Of a DNA stretch of 5,387 nt, positions 1-5,387 are shown in pieces (position 1 is the first letter of the stretch; each line of letters starts with the position of its first letter). The notes beneath the pieces are model-generated. The model was not told where the DNA came from, ran no database searches, and saw only the letters and a program-made list of their open reading frames with translations. Origin of the DNA: Sulfuritalea sp. Lineage in GTDB: Bacteria > Pseudomonadota > Gammaproteobacteria > Burkholderiales > Rhodocyclaceae. Location of the stretch: the NCBI GenBank assembly GCA_026399445.1, contig JAPLRA010000186.1:1-5387 (forward strand). Direction: 5' to 3'. A program made the translations under genes and the position numbers.

Positions 1-591
1 CACGGTCGGCACGTCCTTGCCTTGCAGGGCGCCGAACAGTTCCTCTTCAGCCTCGGGCGCCAAGCCAGCCTTCCTGGCGAGCGCGCGAAAAACCGCGACG
101 TGTCCGAGGTCGAAGCGGGATGCCTTGATGTCGCATCGAGCCAGGGCGGCGGCCAACAGGCGAATCACCTCGATATCGGCCTCCAGTCCGGCATGGCCGT
201 AGATTTCCGCACCGATCTGCAGGGGTTCGCGCGTGGCATTGAAGCCGGCCGGCAGGGTGTGCAGCACGCTGCCGCAATAGCATAGCCGCGTGACACCCTT
301 GCGGTTGAGCAGATGGGCGTCGATGCGCGCAACTTGCGGCGTGATGTCGGCGCGCACGCCCATGCTGCGACCGGAAAGTTGATCGACCAGCTTGAAGGTT
401 CGCAAGTCGAGGTCGTGACCGCTGTCAGTCAGCAACGATTCGACATACTCAAGCAGCGGCGGAATGACGAACTCATAGCCATGACGGGAAAACTCGTCGA
501 GCAGGCTGCGCCGCAGGAACTCTACGCGCGCCGCATCGCGGGGGAGGACGTCTTCAATCGCTTCGGGCAGAAGCCAGCGCTGATTTGCCAT
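1..591 (-). CDS. hisZ: ATP phosphoribosyltransferase regulatory subunit HisZ (3' end outside window)
   Basis: HisZ is the class II aminoacyl-tRNA synthetase-like regulatory subunit that joins the short form of HisG to make the first, feedback-inhibited enzyme of histidine biosynthesis. The window holds the first 197 codons, about half of the usual length of roughly 380-390. The start is the ATG at 591-589, giving MANQRWLLPEAIEDVLP, a typical HisZ opening. The HisRS-like core is visible: GYEFVIPPLLEYVESLL (residues 38-54, motif 1 region) and DITPQVARIDA (82-92). At residues 107-114 the sequence is GSVLHTLP, where a true HisRS has G-x-x-F-R-x-E-x-P. The motif 2 Arg and Glu are therefore replaced, which argues against a tRNA synthetase. 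The start lies 5 nt after the DUF2065 stop and no good Shine-Dalgarno is seen, so translational coupling is likely. In many Betaproteobacteria purA follows; that region is not in the window. Confidence 0.95.
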   Translation of the reverse strand, partial: MANQRWLLPEAIEDVLPRDAARVEFLRRSLLDEFSRHGYEFVIPPLLEYVESLLTDSGHDLDLRTFKLVDQLSGRSMGVRADITPQVARIDAHLLNRKGVTRLCYCGSVLHTLPAGFNATREPLQIGAEIYGHAGLEADIEVIRLLAAALARCDIKASRFDLGHVAVFRALARKAGLAPEAEEELFGALQGKDVPTV

Positions 592-596
592 GATGG

Positions 597-782
597 CTAG
601 CGGAATACCGTCAGTAGAACGACGCCGACCAGCATCGACGACAGGCCGATGAAGCGGATCTGTCCGTCGCTCAGTTCAGTCACGCGCCGGAAAGTTTCCC
701 GCCACACTCGCGGCGCGAGAAAAGGCAGGAGACCTTCGATCACCAGCATCAGGGCAAAAGCCAGCAGCAGGATATTGAGCAT
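597..782 (-). CDS. yjeT: small DUF2065 inner-membrane protein (YjeT-like)
   Basis: This is a 61-residue hydrophobic protein of the DUF2065 family, named after E. coli yjeT, which also lies just downstream of hflC. Two membrane segments can be seen: about residues 2-23 (LNILLLAFALMLVIEGLLPF) and about residues 43-60 (IRFIGLSSMLVGVVLLTVF). A short polar, arginine-rich loop, RVWRETFRRVTELSDGQ, joins them. The EGLLPFLAPRVWR stretch and the R-x-x-G-L-x-S-M-x-x-G pattern fit what I recall of the family. The ATG at 782-780 starts 22 nt after the hflC stop, and the stop lies 5 nt before hisZ. No strong Shine-Dalgarno precedes it. The molecular function is unknown. The repeated linkage to hflKC suggests, by inference only, a membrane accessory role near the FtsH-HflKC complex. 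Confidence 0.9.
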   Translation of the reverse strand: MLNILLLAFALMLVIEGLLPFLAPRVWRETFRRVTELSDGQIRFIGLSSMLVGVVLLTVFR

Positions 783-804
783 TTCAAACCGGCACCGACC
801 CGAA

Positions 805-1680
805 TTACTTGCCCTTGCCGCTGCTCTTCAAGTACTTGAAGAACTCGGAATTGGGCTCGATCACCATGAGGTCGCTCTTGTTCTTGAAGCTCGCGCGATA
901 GGCTTCGAGACTACGATAGAAGGCATAAAACTCTGGATTCTCGCCGAAAGCGCGACCATAAATCGCTGTTCCCTTGGCATCACCCTCGCCCTTGAGCTTC
1001 TGTGCGTCACGGTAGGCCTCGGCCAGTATCACCTCGCGCTGACGGTCGGCATTGGCCTTGATTTTTTCGGCCTCCGCCGCGCCCTCGGCGCGCAATTCAT
1101 TGGCCACCCGCTTGCGCTCGGTTTCCATGCGGCGATAGACCGACTCGGACACTTCCGGCGGCAGGTCGACACGCTTGAGTCGTACGTCGACAATTTCCAC
1201 GCCGATGGCACGCATGTCGGCATCGGCCTTCTTCTTCACCGAAACCATGATGTCATCACGTGCGCCTGAGACAACGTCGTGCACCGTGCGCCGGCCAAAC
1301 TCTTCGCGCAAACCGGAATTCACGGTCTGCGACAGGCGAGTCTTGGCCAGCATCTCATCGCCACCGACCGAGTTGTAGTACTGCTTGACGTCATGGATGC
1401 GCCACTTGACGAAGGAATCCACCAGCACCGGCTTCTTCTCGGCGGTAAGAAACCGCTCCGGCTCGGGTGAGTCCATGGTCAGGATGCGCTTGTCGAAAAT
1501 CCGCACGTTTTGAATCAGCGGCCACTTGAACGCAAGGCCCGGCTCGGAAACCACTTCCTTGATTTCCCCAAGCTGGAAAATGATCGCGAACTGACGCTGA
1601 TCCACCGTGAAAATAGTCATGGCGAACAGCGCCAGAAGGCCGAACAGGAATGAAGCGACGAAAGACACATGGCGTTGCAT
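805..1680 (-). CDS. hflC: HflC, SPFH/band-7 subunit of the FtsH-modulating HflKC complex
   Basis: HflC pairs with HflK in the inner membrane to form a large cage around the AAA+ protease FtsH and modulate its access to membrane substrates. The protein has 291 residues. An N-terminal membrane anchor (about residues 5-26) is followed by a periplasmic SPFH domain (VDQRQFAIIFQLGEI at 26-40, EPGLAFKWPL at 46-55, RILTMDSPEPERFLTAEKK at 65-83). A charged Ala/Glu/Arg-rich helix follows (about 185-235, ERKRVANELRAEGAAEAEKI). The C-terminus is the conserved DLMVIEPNSEFFKYLK (270-285). I chose the ATG at 1680-1678 over a TTG one codon upstream: the GGGGAG Shine-Dalgarno lies 7 nt from the ATG but only 4 nt from the TTG, and the ATG overlaps the hflK stop as TGATG. 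That arrangement points to coupled translation and balanced subunit amounts. Confidence 0.98.
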   Translation of the reverse strand: MQRHVSFVASFLFGLLALFAMTIFTVDQRQFAIIFQLGEIKEVVSEPGLAFKWPLIQNVRIFDKRILTMDSPEPERFLTAEKKPVLVDSFVKWRIHDVKQYYNSVGGDEMLAKTRLSQTVNSGLREEFGRRTVHDVVSGARDDIMVSVKKKADADMRAIGVEIVDVRLKRVDLPPEVSESVYRRMETERKRVANELRAEGAAEAEKIKANADRQREVILAEAYRDAQKLKGEGDAKGTAIYGRAFGENPEFYAFYRSLEAYRASFKNKSDLMVIEPNSEFFKYLKSSGKGK

Positions 1681-2951
1681 CAACGTTCTCCCCGCTCGCG
1701 TGAGCCGAGATTGCCGCGGGCGCGCGCATCACCCGGTGCTGAACGCTCTGTCTGTGGCGGTGCAGCCGGTGCAGCAGCCGCAGGTCCGGGTACGACGCCG
1801 CGCGGAACGACCGCCACTTCCGCCGCTGCCGGCGCAGCGACGGTGGCCGCGGTGGCCTGCATCAGCTTGTCGAGCGGCAGATAAAGCAGGTTGCCCTGTC
1901 CTTTGGCGTCGATCATTACCTTGCTGGTGTTCGCGTAAATCTGTTGGACGGTTTCGAGATACATGCGGCTGCGAGTGACTTCCGGCGCCTTGCTGTATTC
2001 GGTGAGAACCTGCTTGAAGCGCGAGGCATCGCCTTCGGCCGTGACGATGATGCGCTGACGGTAGCCGGTCGCCTCTTCCATCAGGCGCGAGGCGGCGCCA
2101 CGCGCCCGTGGAATCACGTCGTTGGCATAGGCCTGCCCCTCGTTCTTGTGCCGTTCGCGATCCTGGCCTGCCTTTACCGCGTCGTCGAAGGCAGCCTGTA
2201 CCTGCTCCGGCGGCTGGGTGCTTTGCATGCTCACCGAGCGAACCTGAATGCCGGTCTCGTAGCGATCGAGAATATCCTGAATCAGCTTTTGTGTATTCGC
2301 GGCGATCTGGTCGCGTCCCTCGTAGAGCACGAAGTCCATCTTGTTCTTACCGACCACCTCGCGAATCGCTGTTTCCGCCGCCTGCATGACCGCATCGTCC
2401 GGATGGCGGTTATTGAACAGGTAAGCCTTCGGATCCTTGAGCAAGTACTGAACTGCAAACTGGACGCTGACGATGTTCTCGTCATCGGTCAGCATCAGGG
2501 CCTCCTTGAGCACCTTGTTCTTGTCCGAACCGCGATAGCCGACTTCGACGGTACGCACTCCCGTGAGATTGACGATCTCGTGGCTCTGGATCGGCCACGG
2601 CAGGCGCCAGCGCAAGCCCGGCTCGGTCGATTCCTTGAATCGTCCGAATTGAAGCACGACACCTCGCTGCGAAGCGTCAACAATGTAGAAGCTGCTGCCC
2701 AGCCAAACCACGGCCACCAGGATCACCACAATACCGATCCCGCCGCCGAACTGCCTTGGGCTGATCGAAGGCATGCGGTTGCCGGCATCACCCCCGCCTC
2801 CACCTTCACCGCCGCCCTTGTTGCCAAACAGGCCGGACAAGCGGCGATTGAAATCGCGCCAGAGTTCTTCGAGATCGGGAGGGCCTTGATTGCCGCCACC
2901 GCGCTTGCCACCACCTGGCTGGTTGCCCCAGCCGTGGTCATTGAGAGACAT
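1680..2951 (-). CDS. hflK: HflK, SPFH/band-7 subunit of the FtsH-modulating HflKC complex
   Basis: HflK is the partner of HflC in the membrane complex that surrounds and regulates FtsH. The protein has 423 residues from the chosen start. The cytoplasmic N-terminus is glycine-rich (residues 11-22 and 46-54) around the conserved PPDLEELWRDFNRRLSGLF (24-42). One membrane segment follows at about 69-92. The SPFH domain is periplasmic: VDASQRGVVLQFGRF (91-105), EPGLRWRLPWPI (110-121), LTDDENIVSVQFAVQY (154-169). A charged helical stretch (about 258-310) precedes LETVQQIYANTSKVMID (332-348), which is typical of HflK. The last 60 or so residues are Ala/Pro-rich and probably disordered. The ATG at 2951 has GGA at 6 nt spacing and gives the family-typical MSLND start. 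An in-frame GTG at 2969 would add six residues but lacks a Shine-Dalgarno. The stop overlaps the hflC ATG by one base. Confidence 0.98.
   Translation of the reverse strand: MSLNDHGWGNQPGGGKRGGGNQGPPDLEELWRDFNRRLSGLFGNKGGGEGGGGGDAGNRMPSISPRQFGGGIGIVVILVAVVWLGSSFYIVDASQRGVVLQFGRFKESTEPGLRWRLPWPIQSHEIVNLTGVRTVEVGYRGSDKNKVLKEALMLTDDENIVSVQFAVQYLLKDPKAYLFNNRHPDDAVMQAAETAIREVVGKNKMDFVLYEGRDQIAANTQKLIQDILDRYETGIQVRSVSMQSTQPPEQVQAAFDDAVKAGQDRERHKNEGQAYANDVIPRARGAASRLMEEATGYRQRIIVTAEGDASRFKQVLTEYSKAPEVTRSRMYLETVQQIYANTSKVMIDAKGQGNLLYLPLDKLMQATAATVAAPAAAEVAVVPRGVVPGPAAAAPAAPPQTERSAPGDARARGNLGSRERGER
1688..1693 (-). promoter_or_regulatory. Shine-Dalgarno of hflC
   Basis: GGGGAG on the minus strand lies 7 nt before the hflC ATG, inside the last codons of hflK. 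It is the best ribosome binding site in the distal half of the block and decides the ATG over the neighbouring TTG. Confidence 0.8.
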
Positions 2952-2957
2952 CAGGAT

Positions 2958-2960
2958 TCC
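2958..2960 (-). promoter_or_regulatory. short Shine-Dalgarno of hflK
   Basis: A minimal GGA core (context CTGGAATCC) lies 6 nt before the hflK ATG at 2951. It is weak, but better than anything in front of the alternative GTG at 2969, so it supports the shorter protein. Confidence 0.5.
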
Positions 2961-3017
2961 AGCAATCACGTTTATTTGGTTTGGGTAGTCAAGAAGGAAA
3001 AACGGGTCAGGAAAACA

Positions 3018-4133
3018 TCAGGCTGCGGCAGCAGAACTTTCGTCATGTCGACTCGCCACTTCGGCAAGGGCTTCGCGCAGCAACGATACTCCGACCCCGG
3101 TGCGGGCGCTCAATCGAACGCATGAAATGTTACCACAGTCATCACGCTCGATTCCGGGGCTTGCGGCAGTCAGGTCGACCTTGTTCCACACCACAATTTG
3201 CGGCACGTCGAGCGCCCCGATCTCCTTCAACACAGCACCTACCGCATTGATCTGCTGGTCACGGTCGGGGCTGGAGGAATCGACGACATGCAGCAGCAGG
3301 TCGGCCTGTGCGGTCTCTTCCAGCGTCGCCTGAAAGGCAGCTACAAGAGCGTGGGGCAGATCGCGAATGAAGCCGACCGTATCCGAGAGCACGATCGGCC
3401 CGGCACCCTCGATGAATAGCCGGCGCGACGTCGTATCGAGCGTGGCGAACAACTGGTCGGCGGCATACGCACCTGCCTTGGTCAAGGCGTTGAACAGGGT
3501 GCTCTTGCCCGCATTGGTATACCCCACCAGCGAGATCGCCAGTACCTCGCCGCGGGTGCGTGCACGTCTGCGTACTTTGCGTTGGCGCTCCAACTGCTTC
3601 AGGCGATCCTTGAGCAGTGCAACTCGTTTGCCCACCAAGCGGCGGTCGGTTTCGAGTTGCTTTTCACCGGGACCACGCAAACCGATGCCGCCCTTCTGCC
3701 GCTCGAGGTGAGTCCAGCCGCGTACCAGTCGGGTGGCCAGATGCTGGAGTTGCGCCAACTCGACCTGGAGTTTGCCTTCGTGGCTCTTCGCGCGCAGGGC
3801 GAAGATATCCAGAATCAGGCTGCTGCGGTCGACCACGCGGCATTCCAGAGTCCGTTCGAGATTGCGTTGCTGGCCCGGGGAAAGCTCGTGATTGAAGATC
3901 ACGACGTCAGCTTCGTGCAACCGAACGGCGTCGCCGATTTCAGTCACCTTGCCCTTCCCGGCAAAGAGCGCGGAGTCGGGCCGCGCCCGCCTCCCTGAAA
4001 CTACCGCTAGCGGGCGCGCACGGGCGCTGCCAACCAGCAAATTGAACTCGAAAAGACGCTCTGCGAAGTCACCTTCGCCGAAATCCAGTTGCACCAGAAC
4101 CGCGTTCTCGCCGCTGGCAGGACGCTCGAACAT
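3018..4133 (-). CDS. hflX: HflX, ribosome-associated GTPase
   Basis: HflX is a TRAFAC-class GTPase that binds the 50S subunit and splits stalled or heat-damaged 70S ribosomes. The 371-residue protein has the HflX N-terminal domain (residues 1 to about 195). It includes LFAGKGKVTEI (56-66), the helical VELAQLQHLATRLVRGW (124-140) and the glycine-rich GGIGLRGPGEKQLETDRR (148-165). The G domain follows: G1 GYTNAGKS (204-211), the G2 region TLDTTSRR (231-238), G3 DTVGF (251-255), G4 NKVD (317-320) and G5 SARTG (342-346). All nucleotide-binding motifs are intact. It is shorter than E. coli HflX (426), mainly because it has little C-terminal extension; this matches my memory of betaproteobacterial homologues. 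The ATG at 4133-4131 lies 45 nt after the hfq stop, behind a stem-loop that contains its Shine-Dalgarno. The tail ends in an alanine run just before the stop. Confidence 0.98.
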   Translation of the reverse strand: MFERPASGENAVLVQLDFGEGDFAERLFEFNLLVGSARARPLAVVSGRRARPDSALFAGKGKVTEIGDAVRLHEADVVIFNHELSPGQQRNLERTLECRVVDRSSLILDIFALRAKSHEGKLQVELAQLQHLATRLVRGWTHLERQKGGIGLRGPGEKQLETDRRLVGKRVALLKDRLKQLERQRKVRRRARTRGEVLAISLVGYTNAGKSTLFNALTKAGAYAADQLFATLDTTSRRLFIEGAGPIVLSDTVGFIRDLPHALVAAFQATLEETAQADLLLHVVDSSSPDRDQQINAVGAVLKEIGALDVPQIVVWNKVDLTAASPGIERDDCGNISCVRLSARTGVGVSLLREALAEVASRHDESSAAAA

Positions 4134-4136
4134 CAG

Positions 4137-4160
4137 GGCGATACCCTCACGGGAATCGCC
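4137..4160 (-). promoter_or_regulatory. stem-loop in the hfq-hflX spacer enclosing the hflX Shine-Dalgarno
   Basis: Read on the transcript, GGCGAU (4160-4155) pairs perfectly with AUCGCC (4142-4137). Inside lies a U-U mismatch (4154/4143), then CCC (4153-4151) paired with GGG (4146-4144) around a GUGA tetraloop (4150-4147), which fits the stable GNRA class. The likely hflX Shine-Dalgarno GAGGG (4148-4144) lies in the loop and inner stem, 10 nt before the ATG. No U-run follows, so this is not an intrinsic terminator. The structure is seen in the sequence. A role in controlling hflX translation, or as an RNase processing point between hfq and hflX, is inference. Confidence 0.6.
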
Positions 4161-4178
4161 AGCGACAAGGCGAAGCGG

Positions 4179-4415
4179 TCAATCGGCTTCGGCTTCCTGG
4201 GCGAAATTGACGGGGCGGGCAGGAACAACCGTCGAAATGGCGTGCTTGTACACCATCTGTGTCACCGTATTCTTGAGCAGAACAACATACTGGTCGAAGG
4301 ATTCGACCTGGCCCTGCAGCTTGATGCCATTGACCAGGTAGATGGAAACCGGAACGTGCTCGCGACGCAGCGTGTTCAGAAACGGGTCCTGTAACATTTG
4401 CCCTTTATTGCTCAT
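4179..4415 (-). CDS. hfq: RNA chaperone Hfq
   Basis: Hfq is the hexameric Sm-like RNA chaperone that pairs small regulatory RNAs with mRNAs. The 78-residue protein is complete. The Sm1 region includes LQDPFLNTLRREHVPVSIYL (residues 8-27) and NGIKLQGQVESFDQYVVLL (29-47). Sm2 is the diagnostic YKHAIST (56-62). Residues that form the proximal uridine pocket in E. coli are matched: Q9, Y43 (Phe in E. coli), K57 and H58. The distal-face Tyr is Y26. The rim reads RREH (17-20), where E. coli has RRER. The C-terminal tail is very short, about ten residues after VVPARPV, and ends in acidic EAEAD, whereas E. coli Hfq has 102 residues. The ATG at 4415-4413 is preceded by AAAGGA at 8 nt spacing. The gene lies 83 nt after der. 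Confidence 0.99.
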   Translation of the reverse strand: MSNKGQMLQDPFLNTLRREHVPVSIYLVNGIKLQGQVESFDQYVVLLKNTVTQMVYKHAISTVVPARPVNFAQEAEAD

Positions 4416-4498
4416 GGTGATGATCCTTTGAGGATTGTTGGTTTTTTGAGTGAATTACTGTAATCGATTTTGCCTCGCCGTGCCATCAGCGCCGACGT
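4416..4498 (-). promoter_or_regulatory. AT-rich der-hfq spacer, likely hfq leader, promoter not resolved
   Basis: This 83-nt gap is the longest in the window, and its hfq-proximal part (about 4416-4470) is clearly richer in A and T than the flanking genes. On the transcript strand it holds an 11-bp dyad ATTAC-T-GTAAT (4454-4464) that overlaps a TACAGT hexamer (4-of-6 match to a sigma-70 -10). A CUCAAAAAACCAACAAU patch (4450-4434) follows, then the Shine-Dalgarno hairpin. The best-placed -35 for TACAGT is TGGCAC, which is poor, so I do not call a defined promoter. The position and composition still suit an hfq promoter and leader. Confidence 0.4.
4423..4435 (-). promoter_or_regulatory. Shine-Dalgarno of hfq within a short hairpin
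   Basis: The hfq Shine-Dalgarno AAAGGA (4429-4424) lies 8 nt before the ATG. On the transcript AUCCU (4435-4431) is a perfect complement of AGGAU (4427-4423), with a CAA loop (4430-4428). The ribosome binding site would therefore sit in a 5-bp hairpin. The Shine-Dalgarno call is firm; the regulatory meaning of so short a stem is uncertain. Confidence 0.6.
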
Positions 4499-5386
4499 TC
4501 ACTTTTCGCGCCTGGACTTTACCGGCCGCTTCACATTGGCAAAAGGGTTTTCGGTTGTCTTGTACTGAATGCGCAGTGGCGTACCCTGCAGTTTGAAAGC
4601 CTCAAGGAAGTAGCGCGCCAGAAAGCGTGAATACGAGGCAGGAATGTGCTCGAGCGCGTTGCCATGGATAACGATGATCGGTGGGTTGCTGCCACCTTGG
4701 TGCGCGTAACGCAGTTTGGGGCGGAACGCTCCGTGGCGTGGCGGCGTCTGCTTTTCGACGGCGGCAATCAGCACGCGGGTGAGCTTCGGGGTGGACATCT
4801 TGGCCATCGCGGCCGCGTACGCCTTGTCCACCGAGGTCAGAATGCCCGCAATACCTTGCCCTTTGAGTGCTGATACGTAGTGCACCCGCGCAAACCCGAG
4901 GAAATTCAGCTTGCGCGTGATATCCAGCTTGATCTGCTCGCGGCGGTACTCATCCACCACATCCCACTTGTTGACGGCGACCACCAGTGCTCGTCCGGCA
5001 TCAATGATGAAGCCCGCGATATGCGCGTCCTGATCGGAGATCTCCTGGGTGGCATCGACCATCAACACCACCACATTGGCCTCTTCAACGGCCTGCAGCG
5101 TCTTGATCACCGAGAACTTCTCGATGGTCTCGAACACGCGACCCTTGCGGCGCAGGCCCGCCGTATCGATCAGCGTGTAGGCGCGACCATTCCGCTCGAA
5201 CGGCACCTCGATGGCATCTCGGGTGGTGCCAGGCATGTCGAAGGCAATCACGCGCTCTTCCCCAAGCAGGGTATTGATCAGCGTGCTCTTGCCGACATTG
5301 GGCCGGCCGGCGATGGCCACCCGGGGGCCGGCTGCGGCATCGTCTGCTTCGCTCTCCTCGGGAAAGGGCGCCAGCGCCAGCTCGAC
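4499..5386 (-). CDS. der: ribosome biogenesis GTPase Der (EngA), 5' part outside window
   Basis: Der is a double-GTPase required for 50S subunit assembly. The window holds its last 295 residues and the TGA stop; the reading frame is open to the window edge (one base, 5387, is left over). Visible are the acidic linker (PFPEESEADDAA, residues 7-18 of the partial protein) and the complete second G domain: G1 GRPNVGKS (27-34), G2 MPGTTRD (51-57), G3 DTAG (74-77), G4 NKWD (139-142) and G5 SALKG (172-176). The C-terminal KH-like domain follows, with PKLRYAHQGGSNPP and IPASYSRFLARYFLEAFKL. The end is basic (KRPVKSRREK). The first G domain and the start codon are not in the window. A GTG at 5320-5318 is only an internal Val codon in front of the second P-loop, not a start. 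In Betaproteobacteria this gene often follows hisS and bamB. Confidence 0.98.
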   Translation of the reverse strand, partial: VELALAPFPEESEADDAAAGPRVAIAGRPNVGKSTLINTLLGEERVIAFDMPGTTRDAIEVPFERNGRAYTLIDTAGLRRKGRVFETIEKFSVIKTLQAVEEANVVVLMVDATQEISDQDAHIAGFIIDAGRALVVAVNKWDVVDEYRREQIKLDITRKLNFLGFARVHYVSALKGQGIAGILTSVDKAYAAAMAKMSTPKLTRVLIAAVEKQTPPRHGAFRPKLRYAHQGGSNPPIIVIHGNALEHIPASYSRFLARYFLEAFKLQGTPLRIQYKTTENPFANVKRPVKSRREK

Positions 5387-5387
5387 C

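Noticed and set aside
649..1269. 206-codon open frame on the plus strand opposite hflC and yjeT
   Set aside because: It has the same codon-opposite-codon register over hflC, crosses the hflC-yjeT boundary, and resembles no family I know. It is treated as a shadow frame.
1678..1683. TTG at 1683 as the hflC start
   Set aside because: It would place the Shine-Dalgarno only 4 nt away and add one residue. The adjacent ATG has 7 nt spacing and gives the usual TGATG overlap.
2954..2966. GATT/AATC 4-bp hairpin just upstream of the hflK start
   Set aside because: The stem is only four mostly A/T pairs and leaves the GGA core in the loop, so it would hardly affect initiation.
2970..2992. TTGACT (2992-2987, minus strand) as a -35 box for an hflK promoter
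   Set aside because: The hexamer is a 5-of-6 match, but at 16-18 nt spacing only very poor -10 candidates (for example GTGATT) are found. The TAAACG-like sequence is too close, so no promoter is called.
2993..3017. T-rich runs just after the hflX stop as a terminator
   Set aside because: The transcript has two short U-runs here, but no GC-rich stem precedes them, and the hflX coding end is directly upstream.
1944..3125. 393-codon open frame on the plus strand opposite hflK
   Set aside because: Its codons lie exactly opposite the hflK codons (first base over third base). In GC-rich genes the sense codons that would make stops there (TTA, CTA, TCA) are rare, so long antisense frames arise by chance. 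HflK is fully supported by family motifs, and the antisense translation shows no recognisable domain.
3582..3998. 138-codon open frame on the plus strand opposite hflX
   Set aside because: It is in register with the hflX codons, which encode intact HflX motifs, and has no independent evidence.
4471..4485. Near match to a sigma-54 promoter upstream of hfq (TGGCACG then GGCA)
   Set aside because: The -24 half is good, but the downstream GC comes one base too early, and the usual TT before it is GG. Sigma-54 promoters are strict about this spacing.

Overview
The window carries one co-directional gene block, entirely on the minus strand. In transcription order (right to left) it reads der (5' end outside the window), hfq, hflX, hflK, hflC, a small DUF2065 membrane protein (yjeT-like), and hisZ (3' end outside the window). 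All seven are chromosomal housekeeping families. I saw no mobile element, tRNA, rRNA, CRISPR array or long non-coding stretch; the largest gap is 83 nt.

The order der-hfq-hflX-hflK-hflC-yjeT-hisZ is the arrangement I know from Betaproteobacteria. E. coli instead has miaA-hfq-hflX-hflK-hflC-yjeT-purA. The high GC content, the short Hfq with a RREH rim, the HflK that opens MSLNDHGWGN, and the presence of hisZ all fit a betaproteobacterium. A Rhodocyclales or Nitrosomonadales-type organism is plausible, but the genus cannot be fixed from the sequence alone.

Layout: Der contributes its second GTPase domain and KH-like domain (ribosome assembly). An 83-nt AT-rich spacer follows, then hfq (RNA chaperone). 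A 45-nt spacer contains a strong stem-loop and leads into hflX (ribosome-splitting GTPase). A 66-nt spacer leads to hflK. hflK and hflC overlap by one base (TGATG) and encode the two SPFH partners of the FtsH-modulating membrane complex. The DUF2065 gene follows after 22 nt and hisZ after 5 nt, so the distal half looks tightly coupled. No intrinsic terminator is visible anywhere, so one polycistronic transcript is the simplest reading.

There is no obviously new biological system here. The points worth a second look are in the leaders. A 24-nt stem-loop with a GUGA tetraloop encloses the hflX Shine-Dalgarno. A 5-bp hairpin encloses the hfq Shine-Dalgarno. The der-hfq spacer also holds an A-rich patch that could bind Hfq and an 11-bp dyad that could be an operator.
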